Source: JAPOUP01 sp965221405
GTDB lineage: Bacteria; Pseudomonadota; Alphaproteobacteria; Rhodobacterales; Rhodobacteraceae
DNA: 64,000 bases
Direction: 5' to 3'
Assembly: GCA_965221405.1 (NCBI GenBank)
Contig: CBDCSE010000002.1
Location: 1,426,001-1,490,000 of the forward strand
A model generated the notes under the pieces. The model was not told where the DNA came from, searched no databases, and worked only from the letters and a program-made list of their open reading frames with translations. The position numbers and the translations under genes were made by a program. Position 1 is the stretch's first letter. Each line of letters starts with the position of its first letter. Below, in pieces: positions 43,315 to 51,214 of the stretch.

Positions 43315-44007
43315 ATGTCGGAACACCTACTTCAGCCCATTGATCTCTATTGTGAACGCCTAAGCTCCGCTCTATGGGCTGAACCTGCAAACGCCATCTC
43401 GAATATCGCTTTTCCGCTGGTCGCGACGGTTGTCTGGCACCGAACCCGCGGCCGGGGGACAATCCCGCCCGATCTCCTGGTCCTGATCCTACTTGCGGGA
43501 TGTATCGGTGTCGGATCATTTCTGTTCCACACCTTTGCCAATGGCTGGTCGGAACTCGCCGATGTCATCCCGATTTGGAGTTTTGTCGGCCTTTACGTAA
43601 TCGTTGCCATAAAGGTCATCAGCGGCGTCACACCTCGCTGGAATGCCTATCTTTTCACCTGTCTTGCGGTTATCCTGACAGTCTACCTTGCGACCGGATC
43701 CGGTCCCAAGGCAACCCCCGCTCCCTTGAATGGATCCTTGCAGTATGTTCCGGCCGTGATCGCGCTCGTGATCTTATCTTCCATAACCCTGCTTCGCCGA
43801 CACCCCATTACCCCGTGGGCTTCGGCGGCAACGGTTGTCTTCATGATCTCGCTTGCCTTTCGAACCCTTGATCCGGCCCTTTGCCCCACCTATCCACTCG
43901 GCACCCACTTCCTCTGGCATATTCTCAACGCCTCGATGATCGGCCTGCTTCTGCACGGGCTCGCTACCGCATATCAAGCTCGGGAAGTCACCGAAGGCAG
44001 AACATGA
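43315..44007 (+). CDS. Ceramidase-domain membrane protein
   Basis: The 230-residue integral membrane protein belongs to the alkaline ceramidase/PAQR-like (CREST) superfamily. Diagnostic blocks are IDLYCERLSSALWAEPANAI with SNIAFP (acidic and asparagine positions), GSFLFHTFANGWSELADVIP (histidine and the second acidic site) and GTHFLWHILNAS near the C-terminus (HxxxH zinc ligands). About seven hydrophobic segments are visible. It would hydrolyse an amide-linked lipid in the membrane using a zinc site. Bacterial members often occur in sphingolipid- or amino-lipid-making alphaproteobacteria; the actual substrate is not known. It is a single gene with a short upstream gap. Confidence 0.88.
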   Translation: MSEHLLQPIDLYCERLSSALWAEPANAISNIAFPLVATVVWHRTRGRGTIPPDLLVLILLAGCIGVGSFLFHTFANGWSELADVIPIWSFVGLYVIVAIKVISGVTPRWNAYLFTCLAVILTVYLATGSGPKATPAPLNGSLQYVPAVIALVILSSITLLRRHPITPWASAATVVFMISLAFRTLDPALCPTYPLGTHFLWHILNASMIGLLLHGLATAYQAREVTEGRT

Positions 44008-44164
44008 ATACCTTAATCCGGCATCTCTCGTGACTCCGCGCATTATGGTCCCGGCAAAGCATCCGCATATCTTGTGATGATCGATGAATTTCCGGTCACC
44101 GACCCTTTCCGGCTTTCAGGAAAACCATCAATGACCATATAGGTTTCGGGTTCGCGTAACGGGA

Positions 44165-44878
44165 ATGGAGAGGATCGTGGCCAGACGGACATGTATTATC
44201 ATCGGCGGCGGGCGCGGAATGGGAGCCGCCATCGCGCGCGAAATGCACGGCAGAGGGTATGAACTGGCCCTGATGTCACCGTCGGACAGCTGCGAGGCTC
44301 TCGCTGCCGAACTGGGAGGCATCGCATGTCGGGGAAAGGCGGAAAACGCCATTGACACGCGCGGTGTTATTGATCTGGCAATGGGTACCTATGGCCGCAT
44401 AGATGCCTGCCTAATACATGTCGGCGGCCCGCCCAAAGGTGATCTGCTGGAGATTCCGGAAGAGGACTGGGACATGGCTCACAACATGGTGCTCAAACCG
44501 GTAATCCGCATAGCGGGACTTCTGGCCCCCATAATGCAGGAACAGGGCGGAGGCTCCATCGTCAACATCACCACTTTCTCGGCTTTCGAGCCCTCACTTA
44601 CCTTCCCGACGTCCAGCGTCTACCGTGTCGGCGTATCCAGCTTCACCAAGCTCTTCTCCGACCGCTACGGCCCCGCCAACATCCGCATGAACTGCCTGCT
44701 GCCTGGATTCACTGACAGTCTTGAACTGCCGAGGAAATACGCAGACATATCGGCACTTGGACGTTTAGCGCGGGCCGATGAACAGGCCAAGGCGGCTGCA
44801 TTCCTGCTAAGCGACGACTCCAGCTATGTAACCGGACAGTCCCTACGCGTCGATGGCGGCGTTACAAGGCATATATAG
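44165..44878 (+). CDS. SDR-family oxidoreductase lacking the usual catalytic lysine
   Basis: A 237-residue SDR with cofactor site CIIIGGGRGMGAAIAREMHG, the HVGGPPKGDL equivalent of the NNAG motif, and NITTFSAFEP supplying the serine. The active-site helix reads SSVYRVGVSSFTKLFSDRYG: the tyrosine is present but the residue four positions on is valine, not lysine, and the nearest lysine is nine positions from the tyrosine. LLPGFTDSLELP and GQSLRVDGGVTRHI complete a FabG-like C-terminus. It may be a divergent subgroup with shifted catalysis or have lost activity. Its 3' end is abutted by a decayed IS200 in the opposite orientation. Confidence 0.82.
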   Translation: MERIVARRTCIIIGGGRGMGAAIAREMHGRGYELALMSPSDSCEALAAELGGIACRGKAENAIDTRGVIDLAMGTYGRIDACLIHVGGPPKGDLLEIPEEDWDMAHNMVLKPVIRIAGLLAPIMQEQGGGSIVNITTFSAFEPSLTFPTSSVYRVGVSSFTKLFSDRYGPANIRMNCLLPGFTDSLELPRKYADISALGRLARADEQAKAAAFLLSDDSSYVTGQSLRVDGGVTRHI

Positions 44879-44925
44879 CGCCGCAAAGCAAAGCAAAGTG
44901 AATAACTACCGGCTGGCGCCGGTAG

Positions 44926-45321
44926 CGTCGGGGAGGTGCCTGTCAGGATACCGAGTACGGGTCCGTCCGTGATGGTGCCGGTGGTCGCCGGGAAGTGGCC
45001 CCGGAACCGGAACCGGCGGCCCCGGTACCGCCTGCGGATTTTGGGCAGCCCGCGCCGGATCCTATGGGAGGAGCGGCCTTCCGTCCTGCGGACGGGACCG
45101 GAGATGGCGGTCTTTGGGGGGACGGACACGGATATATGCACGTGGTCGCCCGGGAGCGCCCCATGCAGGATGGAAACGCCGTTCCCGCGGCGGACCTGGC
45201 GGCGGACGGCGCGCACCCGCAGGCCCGGATCTCCGGTCAGGACCCTGTGGCGGCACCCCGTCGCCCGGACGGTATGGTACCGGTGGCAATGGACGCAATG
45301 CACGGAGCGATCATACCGCAT
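44926..45321 (-). pseudogene. IS200/IS605-family TnpA (Y1 HUH transposase), degenerate
   Basis: The frame from 45321 reads MRYDRSVHCVHCHRYHTVRA, then RVLTGDPGLRVRAVRRQV, SILHGALPGDHVHISVSVPP, AISGPVRRTEGRSSHRIRRG and RYRGRRFRFRGHFPATTG. The HUH pair is retained in DHVHI. The final helix, which normally carries the nucleophilic tyrosine in a (Q/E)Y(I/L)E motif, is replaced by VLGILTGTS, and the frame runs on into flanking DNA to 44824. A late frameshift has probably removed the catalytic tyrosine, so the product should be inactive. Confidence 0.75.
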
Positions 45322-45389
45322 GTCCCTGTCCTTCCGGAAACGGGCCTTTGCCCTAAGCGGGCGGCTCATTTTCGGAAGGACAGGGACAT
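45320..45389 (-). promoter_or_regulatory. Hairpin sequestering the tnpA ribosome site and start
   Basis: A 17-bp perfect inverted repeat: ATGTCCCTGTCCTTCCG at 45320-45336 and its complement at 45373-45389, with 36 bases between. On the minus strand one arm contains AAGGACAGGG and the first bases of the tnpA start codon, so folding of the mRNA would hide the ribosome site. RBS-masking leaders are known for Salmonella IS200. Confidence 0.65.
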
Positions 45390-45699
45390 AACACGATTCG
45401 TTCTCGCTGAAGCAATATCCGACTGGAAGCCGGAGGCTTCGAACCAACGCGTGGAAAGTGAATTGGTTACAACACCTACTGACTCACGCACGAAGACACA
45501 TGAGGTCGCTCCGGGCAACGCAACCGGTAGCCAATGCGTAAAGGCTTTGCAGGCGGCCATCCGGAATGACATCTAATCCTAACTCATGTCATTTGCTCGC
45601 AAACTATCCGTCACTGCCTTACGGTTGTCGAACAACCATTTACTTGGGCTGGTTCCAGTCACGCGCGGGAATTCGCGATTGAAGTTGGATTTCGTGTTA

Positions 45700-46920
45700 T
45701 ACTCGGAATCATTAATTCGCCCTTTAGGGCTGGCATGATTCGCGGAACGGTCCATCTGTCCCGGAAAACGGGCGGAAAAAATGGCATACAGGAAACGGCA
45801 TGTCCGGGACAGTCCATCCTTACACCTGATCAGCGCCGTGCGCTGCTGGCGATAATGCGCGGACGGAAGGCCGGGGCGCCGAGGTGCGGCACGCGAACGC
45901 GCTCGTCGTGCTTGATGACGGAAAGAGTGTCCGCCAGGTCCGCGGGTTCCTCTACCTCGACCCCGACACGGTGCGCGGCTGGCTGCGCGGGTTCGGCGGG
46001 ACGGGGCTCGCCTCGGTGGACCCGGCGGCGTATCCGGAACGGGAGGGAAAGCTGACCCGGGACCGGGAGGCCTCGCTCCGGGAGACGCTGCGGGACAGCC
46101 CGCCGCGCGACACCAACGGGGTCCGGGACATCATCCCGCGGACCTTCGGCCAGGAGTATACCCGCGGCGGCGCCATAAGGCCGATGCACCGGCTGGGATT
46201 CGAATATGTGAAGCCGAAACCGCTGCCCAGGCAGGCCGACAGGGCGGGGCGGGAGGCCTTCATACGGAAAAACGGATGGACGGTGCGGGACGCGCCCGCC
46301 AACGAGGCGACCGTGTTCGCGGACGCGGTCCATCCCGAATGGCGGAGCCGTCCGGCCCACGGCCGGGTCTTCCGGTCGGACAGGCCCGCGGTCAGGTCCA
46401 CCACGGGACGGCGGTGGCTGAGCCCGCAAGGGGCGCTGAACCTCGAGACGATGGGACTGGCGACGGGCGGGGGCGGGCGGACCGGCGCCACCACGACCCT
46501 GCGGCTGCTGCGGAGACTGGAGCGCGCCCGTCCCGGCAGCCGGGTGGTCCACGTCTTCCTGGACAACGCCCGCCAGCATCACGCGAAGGCGCCGAACCCT
46601 TCCTCGAGCGGCGGCAGGCCGCGTCCGGCCGCGCTTCCCGCCGCCCCACGCGCCGCACCCGACCCCACCGGGCGCCTGTGGGGGCTCATGCACCGCCACG
46701 TGAGGCGTGACCGGTTCCACGCGGATCTGCGGCAGTTCACCGGGGCGATCTTCAGGTTCTTCAACGAGACCCTTCCCCAGGAACGGGAGGCCATCGCGGA
46801 ATCCGTCACCGGCAGTTTCCGGATCGTCACCCATGACGGACACCGCATGGTCGGATAGCGGATCCGGCCATGCGGCGGAGGGCGAATCAGGCCCGGAAGT
46901 ACGGTCCAGTTCAGTGAGTA
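45700..46920 (+). mobile_element. IS630-family element, copy 1
   Basis: The ends were found by comparing the two copies. The left end begins TACTCGGAATCATTAATTCG after a TA (45698-45699). The right end finishes GTTCAGTGAGTA at 46920 and is followed by TA, so the element is flanked by the TA duplication typical of IS630/Tc1-type elements. Length is 1221 bp. It carries one frameshifted transposase. Confidence 0.85.
45801..46858 (+). pseudogene. IS630-family transposase, frameshifted (copy 1)
   Basis: The N-terminus SILTPDQRRALLAIMRGRKA is in one frame. The main body is in another: NALVVLDDGKSVRQVRGFLY (HTH), then VFADAVHPEWRSRPAHGRVF (first aspartate region), ALNLETMGLATGG, and VVHVFLDNARQHHAKAPNP (second aspartate). 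The block LHFLPPYAPHLNPIE, normal in this family, is scrambled by two compensating shifts before RLWGLMHRHVRRDRFHADLR restores the frame to the end. Three frame changes make the enzyme inactive. Confidence 0.85.
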
Positions 46921-47203
46921 TACAATACAAATGCCTCTGCTGATGGACTCCCACGGGGGTTGGATCAACTCTTCCCCGTGCGATAAAGTCAGACCTCAGC
47001 CCATAGTAAGGAAAACACTTTTTCGGGGGGGATTGAAATCATCCAACCGCAAAATACCAGAACGGCAAGACTTTCACTTGCCGGCCTCCAACCCGGAACG
47101 GCCCGCCACGGCCTGACGGACGGCGGTTGGTCATGCATCGATGCCATTCGCGAGATCATGCACCAGACCGGCCGCGCCGACCGTGGTCAGGACCGGTTCG
47201 GGA

Positions 47204-47974
47204 TCACTCCGCGGTCTCGGTGGCGCCGGGGTCGAGGGGGTTGGACAGCAGGTCGCCGATCCGTTGCGGCTTGCCGTTGCGGCCGCACTCGCCCCGCCGG
47301 TCGGTGCGCACGGTGATGTTGACCCAGCGGCCGCAGTCCACCTTGCCGTTGCTGGTGATGACTGCCTTCCTGACAACAGCGGACCCCGACACTTCAGCAC
47401 CTGAATAAAGGCGCGAGTCGATGACCTTTGCGGTGCCGGAAACGGCAACCTGCGACCCACCCCAGAATGTCTCCGAATTCCGCACGATGGCATGGCCCTC
47501 GATCAGGCCGCCCCTGACATGCGAGTTGATGACCCTGGCGTTGTCCATGATCCGCGTCCGATTTGAATCGCCCGAGATTTCGGAACCGATGACTTTCGCG
47601 TTGTAAGAGATCAGGCCGCCCCTGATGATGGAGTCGATGATGTCCGCATTGGCGCGGATGACCAAATGCATCCAATGTCCGGCGAGGATCGAATTGCGGA
47701 TCGTTGGCGTCCCGCCCCCGATGTCACCGCCGGTGATGGTCGATCCGATGATGCGCGGCGTTTCGCTGATGTGGACCGATCCGCAGACCCGTGACTCCGA
47801 GTCGATGTAGGCCGTTGGCTGCATGAACCTGATGGTGCCGTCGGTTGGGCAGACCATGCCGCCGCCGTTTGGCCAGGGCTCGGTGAAAGCATCCCAGGCC
47901 GGATTCCAGAATGCCGCCGCCGGGCCGCTCGCCAGCACGACCAGAGCGGCCATCAGTGTCATCAGTCGGGTCAT
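47204..47974 (-). CDS. Secreted right-handed repeat (beta-helix-like) protein
   Basis: A predicted 256-residue protein with a Sec signal peptide (MTRLMTLMAALVVLASGPAAA, cleavage after AAA near residue 21). From about residue 60 to 220 it is built of short irregular repeats of the type 'A.V.nS.I.GG.I...A.I..S.I': for example ANADIIDSIIRGGLISYNAK, DNARVINSHVRGGLIEGHA and GSAVVRKAVITSNGKVDCGR. These suggest stacked beta-helix or polymer-forming (bactofilin-like) coils. Two cysteines near each end could form disulphides. AAGGAG precedes ATG 47974; the frame is open further upstream but that part is not protein-like. It lies downstream of phage packaging genes on the same strand, so it may be a phage-carried extra gene. 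Function is unknown. Confidence 0.7.
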   Translation of the reverse strand: MTRLMTLMAALVVLASGPAAAFWNPAWDAFTEPWPNGGGMVCPTDGTIRFMQPTAYIDSESRVCGSVHISETPRIIGSTITGGDIGGGTPTIRNSILAGHWMHLVIRANADIIDSIIRGGLISYNAKVIGSEISGDSNRTRIMDNARVINSHVRGGLIEGHAIVRNSETFWGGSQVAVSGTAKVIDSRLYSGAEVSGSAVVRKAVITSNGKVDCGRWVNITVRTDRRGECGRNGKPQRIGDLLSNPLDPGATETAE

Positions 47975-48090
47975 GGTGGATCTCCTTGCCCAGTGGCCGG
48001 CGGGCAGACTGGACGACCACCCGGCAGGATCATCATAATCGGAGCAGGATACCACCCCGGATGCGAGGGGCAAGTGCGGGATCTCCGGAG

Positions 48091-48256
48091 GGTGCACGCC
48101 AGATTTTTGGGTCAGGCTGTGGCGATCCGCCGGGCCTTCCATGGTGCGAACCTTTCCCACCGGCCAGTTTCCTGTAGCAGTTCCCCAGCACCAACAGCGC
48201 ACTCGTGCAGGTATGGAAAACGGATTCAGGTCAAACCAAAAAATCTGGCGTGCACC
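48091..48256. repeat. 20-bp inverted repeat, 125-base spacer
   Basis: GGTGCACGCCAGATTTTTGG (48091-48110) matches the complement of 48236-48256, which has one extra A in the A/T run. The enclosed bases show no gene. It could be the paired ends of a miniature element or a large regulatory hairpin between the HNH gene and the secreted repeat protein. Confidence 0.65.
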
Positions 48257-48402
48257 CATCTCCAGACCACCATGGCCGCAATCGCCCCGGACTGCACGCT
48301 GGGTGGCCGTCAGCGGGTCTCTCTTGCTTTGTCTGTGGTTTTTGTTACCCCGAACGCTGCCGACAACGAGAGGGCGGTTTCCTGCGCGCTGGTGGGGGAT
48401 GG

Positions 48403-48681
48403 TCAGACCCACCCCAGCCTCTCGTGCCACCTGCGCACTTCCGGGTCCACCGGGACCGGCGCATTGTGGATGGCATTGTGGCAGGATTGGCAGAGAGATT
48501 CAAGGTTGGCGGCGTCCCAGGGATCGCCACCGGCGCGGATCGGCGTGATGTGGTGGACGATGGTGGCCGGCTCGGTGGTCGGGCAGCAGGCACACAGCGG
48601 CTGGGACTCGAGCTGGGCCGCCCGCAGCGTGCGCCAGCGGCGGGTGTTGTAGACGGTGCGCCAGAGGGTGCGGCGGTCCAT
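48403..48681 (-). CDS. HNH endonuclease (phage packaging type)
   Basis: A 92-residue HNH nuclease: RRWRTLRAAQLESQPLCACC at the N-terminus with the first zinc knuckle cysteines, TIVHHITPIRAGGDPWDAAN carrying the first histidines, and LESLCQSCHNAIHN with the second cysteine pair and final histidine. These small nucleases usually lie next to terminase genes in HK97-like phages and are needed for DNA packaging. Here the gene starts one base after the end of the broken large terminase frame, so it belongs to the same phage-derived operon. The start MDRRTLWRTV was chosen because it gives the family length. It looks intact. Confidence 0.88.
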   Translation of the reverse strand: MDRRTLWRTVYNTRRWRTLRAAQLESQPLCACCPTTEPATIVHHITPIRAGGDPWDAANLESLCQSCHNAIHNAPVPVDPEVRRWHERLGWV

Positions 48682-48682
48682 G

Positions 48683-50134
48683 TCAGCCCAGCTGCCAGAT
48701 GCCGGGGGGCGGGAGCGGCTCGTTCCAGTCGCCGAACAGGCGCTTGGCCTCGCCGGCGGCCAGACACAGGGCGGCGCTGACATCGTCGCGGCCGGTGTTG
48801 TTGAAGCCCTTCTTGAGCAGCCGCATGTTGCCGGCCCGGTCGTGCTCGACCATCGTGGCGGCCAGCGACGCCTCGACCAGGGGGCGGGAGTCGCTGATCG
48901 ACAGCTGGCCGTCATTGGCGGCCCGGCGCAGGGCGCGGATGTCGAAGGAGGCCTCGGACCACTGGGTGACACGGCCGGTCAGGGCGGCCATGCCGGCATC
49001 GACCAGCTCGTTCTCGCGGAAGCGGTCGGCCACCGCCGACAGGTGCGGGCCTCAGCGGCGGCCGATCTCCTGGACGATCATGAAGGCCGGCGGGATGCGG
49101 TACCCCTCGGCAACCAGTAGCAGGCGCCGGTCCACCAGGTCCTGGTAGGTGCTGCGCGGCACGATGTCGCGCTCCTCCTGCTCGAGGACGGTCGGGATGC
49201 CGGGACAGACGGCGAACGCCTCGATGCGCTGGGACGGCCACCAGGCGACACAGGCCGACCAGGCGCGGCCGACGCCCATGTCGATGCCGATGACCGGGTG
49301 GCCCTCCTGGGGGCCGGGGATGCGGTCGATGATGCGGTCGATGTCGTCGACGGTCAGGAGGACGGTGGACTCGTCGCCGGTCGGGACATTCAGCCGGAAG
49401 GTCATGAAGCGGCCCTTGAGGCGGGTGTCCTTGCGGGCATCGGCCAGTTCGCCAAGCAACACCTGGCGGGACTGCGGGTACTTCCACATGAGCGGGTTGA
49501 CGCGCTTGATCTCGGTCGTCTTGTCCCACTTGGCACGGTCGCCGATGAGGGACGTGACGTGGATGCCGCGGTCGGGGATGCTGCCGTTCTTGATGAGGTC
49601 GTAGTACCAGTGGCCGGTGTGGATGGCGAGCGGGCCGAGCGTGCCGATGTAGATGACCTTCATGGGTGTGCCGGGTTTGCCGAGGGCGGTCTCGAGGGCG
49701 TCACTGACGGCCTGCCCGCCGTTGATCTCCCAGGCGCCGGATTCGTCGCCGATGACCAGTGAGACGTTGACGATGCCCTGGGCCGTCTTGGGGTTGGCGG
49801 CCTTGACGGCAACCTTGGTCCGGGTCTTGCAATGCACGGCCTCGGCTTGATTGACCGAGCTGGTGACCTTGTAGTCATCATCATTGGCCAGCATCTGGCC
49901 GAGGATGCCGAAGGTCGTGTCCCGGGACTGGCCCATGCTGGCGGCGTACATCAGGCAGCGGCCCCCGGGGACGTGCAAGGGATCGCCGGGCGTCAGGAAG
50001 CGCCGGGCGACATCGGCGAGAAGAGTCGACTTGCCTTGACCTCTCGGTAACGACAGGGCCGCGATGCGGATGTCGGGCTTGAAGGTCGCAGCCAGGAAAC
50101 GCTTATGGAACGGGAGGTATTCAATGTGGGTCAT
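48683..50134 (-). pseudogene. Phage terminase large subunit with an in-frame TGA
   Basis: Read through the stop, this is a 483-residue large terminase. The N-terminal ATPase domain shows ALSLPRGQGKSTLLADVARR (Walker A, residue 32) and VSLVIGDESGAWEINGG (Walker B). The nuclease domain has GHPVIGIDMGVGRAWSACVA and, near the end, MVEHDRAGNMRLLKKGFNNT. Between IVQEIGRR and GPHLSAVADRFRENELVDAG, in the same frame, lies TGA (minus strand, bases 49054-49052). TGG (tryptophan) at this site would restore the protein with a single change. Other genes in the window use TGA as a normal stop, so recoding is unlikely. No small terminase, portal or capsid genes are visible; this is a prophage remnant. Confidence 0.82.
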
Positions 50135-50326
50135 TGGGTGGTCTCCGGAGAGAAAGCGGTTGTGCGATTTTCATGATTTCGCCTTTTTTGTGAGAAGAAG
50201 GGGCCGGATTGCAGTTTGCGTGCGGAGGGTTGATTTTACTTTGACACCCCCCCCCCTGGAGGTGGGGGTGGGGCGGGTCAGCGACATCGAAATGGCAAGA
50301 CATTGATGCCGAGTTGCTGTCCATCA

Positions 50327-50389
50327 TCATATGTCCGGCTGCATGGCGTGGTGCAGGAACTCGCGCTGGAACGGCATCAGGTCAAGCAT
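50327..50389 (-). pseudogene. Second terminase N-terminus, 20 residues
   Basis: MLDLMPFQREFLHHAMQPDI then stop. This resembles the terminase start YLPFHKRFLAATFKPDI that lies 230 bases further along the same strand, so it looks like the truncated beginning of a related terminase or a partial duplication. It is too short to be functional. Confidence 0.4.
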
Positions 50390-50571
50390 GGCGGATCCCC
50401 CTGGATTGGCCGGAATTTGGGTCGAAAAGTCGGTTGATGTCACTTTCGGGGTTGGGTGATTTTGTGGTATTATACTCGGAATCATTAATTCGCCCTTAGG
50501 GGCTGGCATGATTCGCGGAACGGTCCATCTGTCCCGGAAAAGAGCGGTCAGAACAGAATACAGGCAGTGGC

Positions 50572-51200
50572 ATGTCCGGAAACATCCTGACGCCGGAGCA
50601 GCGCGATGCGCTGCTGGCGATAATGCGCGGGGCCGGGGCGCGGACGCGCTCGTCGCGCTCGACGACGGCAGGAGCGTCCGCTAGGTCCGCGGGTTCCTCT
50701 ACCTCGACCCCGACACGGTGCGCGGCCGGCCGCCCGGGTTCCGCAGGACGGGCCTGGCATCGGTGGACCCGGCGGCGTATCCGGAACGGGAGGGCAAGCT
50801 GACGCGGGCCCGGGAGGCGTCGCTCCGGGAGACGCCGCCGGCCAGCCGCGCGGCGCCAGCGGGGTGCGGGACACCATCCCGCCGGGCTTCGGCCAGGGGT
50901 ACGCCCGCGGCGGCGCCATGGGGCCGACGCACCGGCCGGGTTCCGGTCACGTCAGGCCGGAACCGCTGCCCGGGCAGGCCGACAGGGCGGCGCGGGAGGC
51001 CCTCATGCGGAAGTGCGGGCGGACGGTGCGGGACGCGCCGCCCGACGGGGCGACCGTCCTCCCCGACGCGGCGCACCCCGGATGGCAGGGCCGTCCGGCC
51101 CACGGCCGGGTCCTCCGGTCGGACAGGCCCGCGGTCAGGTCCACCACGGGCCGCCGGCGTCCGGACCCGCAATGGGCGCCGGATCCGGGGACGATGAGAC
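50572..51200 (+). pseudogene. IS630-family transposase, N-terminal part (copy 2)
   Basis: It starts MSGNILTPEQRDALLAIMRG and continues through several frames: VRGFLYLDPDTVRG-like, then VDPAAYPEREGKLTRAREAS, AVHP-like DAAHPGWQGRPAHGRVLRSD and TTGRRRPDPQWAPDPGTM, where the homology with copy 1 stops. At least three frameshifts and an in-frame TAG near 50683 are visible. It does not encode a working protein. Confidence 0.8.
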
Positions 51201-51214
51201 TGACGACGGGCGGC

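Larger units (their letters stand above)
44900..45395 (-). mobile_element. IS200-type element, decayed
   Basis: A single-gene element between about 44900 and 45395. An 8-bp hairpin CTACCGGC-TGGC-GCCGGTAG (44906-44925) lies near the 3' side of the transposase, where IS200/IS605 elements have a subterminal palindrome. A 17-bp inverted repeat lies at its 5' side. No terminal inverted repeats are expected. The exact cleavage sites cannot be fixed by eye. Confidence 0.65.

Noticed and set aside
47975..48430. Extension of the secreted repeat protein by about 150 residues upstream
   Set aside because: An AAGGAG site and a signal peptide mark the start at 47974; the upstream residues are not protein-like and overlap an inverted repeat.
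49052..49054. Possible reassignment of TGA to tryptophan
   Set aside because: Many intact genes in the window end in TGA with overlapping downstream starts, so the codon works as a stop; one nonsense change explains the terminase.
50247..50256. Run of ten C upstream of the terminase gene
   Set aside because: Notable but within the range expected in GC-rich DNA; no gene whose phase it could switch is clearly linked.
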